DNA of 64,000 nucleotides. Origin: Acidihalobacter aeolianus (lineage in GTDB: Bacteria > Pseudomonadota > Gammaproteobacteria > DSM-5130 > Acidihalobacteraceae). This document shows, one piece after another, positions 63,222 to 64,000 of the stretch. The stretch's first letter is position 1. Every line of letters begins with the position of its first letter. Below the pieces are notes generated by a model. It had not been told where the DNA came from, did not search any database, and worked only from the letters and a program-made list of their open reading frames with translations. The stretch covers positions 1,816,462 to 1,880,461 of the forward strand of contig NZ_CP017448.1 of assembly GCF_001753165.1 (NCBI RefSeq), read 5' to 3'. The position numbers and the translations under genes were made by a program.

Positions 63222-64000
63222 AGCCGTTTCCCCGTCCCCTCCCAGCGCACAAAGACTGGCCGCGGGAACTCCCGCCGCTGCCGGCTGTCACCGGGTTATC
63301 CCGCCTGACCTCCGTGCAACCCAAATACCGATTCATGTTCATTCGCAGCCCCAGCCATGCTCTCAGACGACTCGTCATGCAGCCACTCTGGCTGCCGGTG
63401 ACCCTGTCGACCACGCTGTTCGTCTGCGCCATGGCGATACTGGTGTTTCTGATCCATCACGGCTTGACCCGCTTCGACCCGCTGTACCAGCAGGCACAGA
63501 ACCTCGCCACCCTGCAGCAGATCACCACCGAACTCAGGCTCGACGCAGCACAAGGCCTCCAACCGCCGGCCCGACTGGAAAACCGATTGCGTAAGCTGTC
63601 CATACAACATGCATGGCTGTCGCCGGCAACCACCTCGCGCCTTAGTAGCGCCCTGCATGCATTGACAAGCAAGCCACACACATCACCCGATGCCCTGGCG
63701 GTCACACTCAGCATGCTGCATACGGCCGCTGCCGAGGAGGACCAGGCGCGCGTACCCATGCTCAAGCTTGTCAGCACAGATGCCGGTCACGCATTGCAAT
63801 TGGCCCTCGCCCTGCTGACCGCCTTCCCGCTGCTCGTCATCGCCCTGCTCAGCGCACTCCAGGGCCGGCTCGTTTCCCCGCTGAGCCGGCTTGCCGACCT
63901 GCTGACCGCACTCGCGGATCGCGAGTACCGGCCGCTCGACGAAACCGGGGTTGCCCCCGTCCTGCGCCCGCTTTTTTCGAGCTACAACCAACTCGTCGCC
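63218..64000 (+). CDS. Probable sensor kinase, N-terminal part (runs off window)
   Basis: An open frame of 261 codons reaching the right edge. It has an N-terminal span (LWLPVTLSTTLFVCAMAILVF, about residues 60-84) and a periplasmic helical region of roughly 125 residues. A second span follows (ALQLALALLTAFPLLVIALLSAL, about 195-217), then GRLVSPLSRLADLLTALADR, which looks like a HAMP linker. That layout is typical of a histidine kinase or chemoreceptor, but the catalytic part lies beyond the window. It overlaps the small membrane gene by 4 bases. A later ATG (MFIRSPSHALRRL) may be the real start. Confidence 0.6.
   Translation, partial: MKPFPRPLPAHKDWPRELPPLPAVTGLSRLTSVQPKYRFMFIRSPSHALRRLVMQPLWLPVTLSTTLFVCAMAILVFLIHHGLTRFDPLYQQAQNLATLQQITTELRLDAAQGLQPPARLENRLRKLSIQHAWLSPATTSRLSSALHALTSKPHTSPDALAVTLSMLHTAAAEEDQARVPMLKLVSTDAGHALQLALALLTAFPLLVIALLSALQGRLVSPLSRLADLLTALADREYRPLDETGVAPVLRPLFSSYNQLVA

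Overview
The window looks like a chromosome segment of a GC-rich, respiring gammaproteobacterium. The conserved clusters (yceD-rpmF-plsX-fabH, rne/rluC, guaBA, dksA-gluQ, cyoABCD) all read as gammaproteobacterial. A CbbY-type phosphatase, a two-subunit pyruvate carboxylase and two quinol oxidases would suit an aerobic, possibly autotrophic organism, such as a relative of the Ectothiorhodospiraceae. That placement is an inference; no rRNA is present to confirm it.

Layout. 1-4933 (minus): a seven-gene run, yceD-rpmF-plsX-fabH-CYTH-UDG-uvrC, with uvrC cut by the window edge. 5249-9102 (plus): pyruvate carboxylase A and B, then maf. 9139-14667: a HAD phosphatase and rluC diverge from rne, followed by a low-molecular-weight phosphatase and bioA. 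16178-23046: glycogen and alpha-glucan metabolism, with glgC-GH57-malQ coupled on minus and glgB divergent on plus.

23274-31339 is an island of about 8 kb inserted at the 3' end of a tRNA-Ser(CGA) gene. Both ends carry the same 20-bp tRNA 3' sequence. It holds a nine-repeat CRISPR array with no cas gene anywhere in the window, a 14-bp-period palindromic repeat cluster, a KfrA-like DNA-binding protein, a GC-rich hairpin-filled region, a winged-helix mobile-element protein, and a tyrosine integrase split by an IS21-family element.

31511-44704 is housekeeping DNA: mltF, tadA, a HigBA-type toxin-antitoxin pair, guaA/guaB, xseA, cbbY, an outer-membrane protein, dksA-gluQ and a large EAL-CBS-GGDEF signalling protein. 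At 45887-48488 a second copy of the same IS21 element lies in the opposite orientation and splits a UMF1-type MFS transporter. Both copies are 2602 bp with 5-bp target duplications.

48725-53626: a DUF1631 protein, ispG and an exported protein of unknown function. 54073-62890: respiration, with cyoABCD quinol oxidase, a CtaA-like membrane protein, the heme farnesyltransferase and then a short-Q-loop bd oxidase (cydAB). The window ends inside a probable sensor kinase.

How it fits together: the core genes supply lipids, nucleotides, glycogen storage, anaplerotic oxaloacetate and two terminal oxidases. The recent history is mobile: a tRNA-targeting island was disabled when an IS21 element broke its integrase, and a second IS21 copy removed a transporter.
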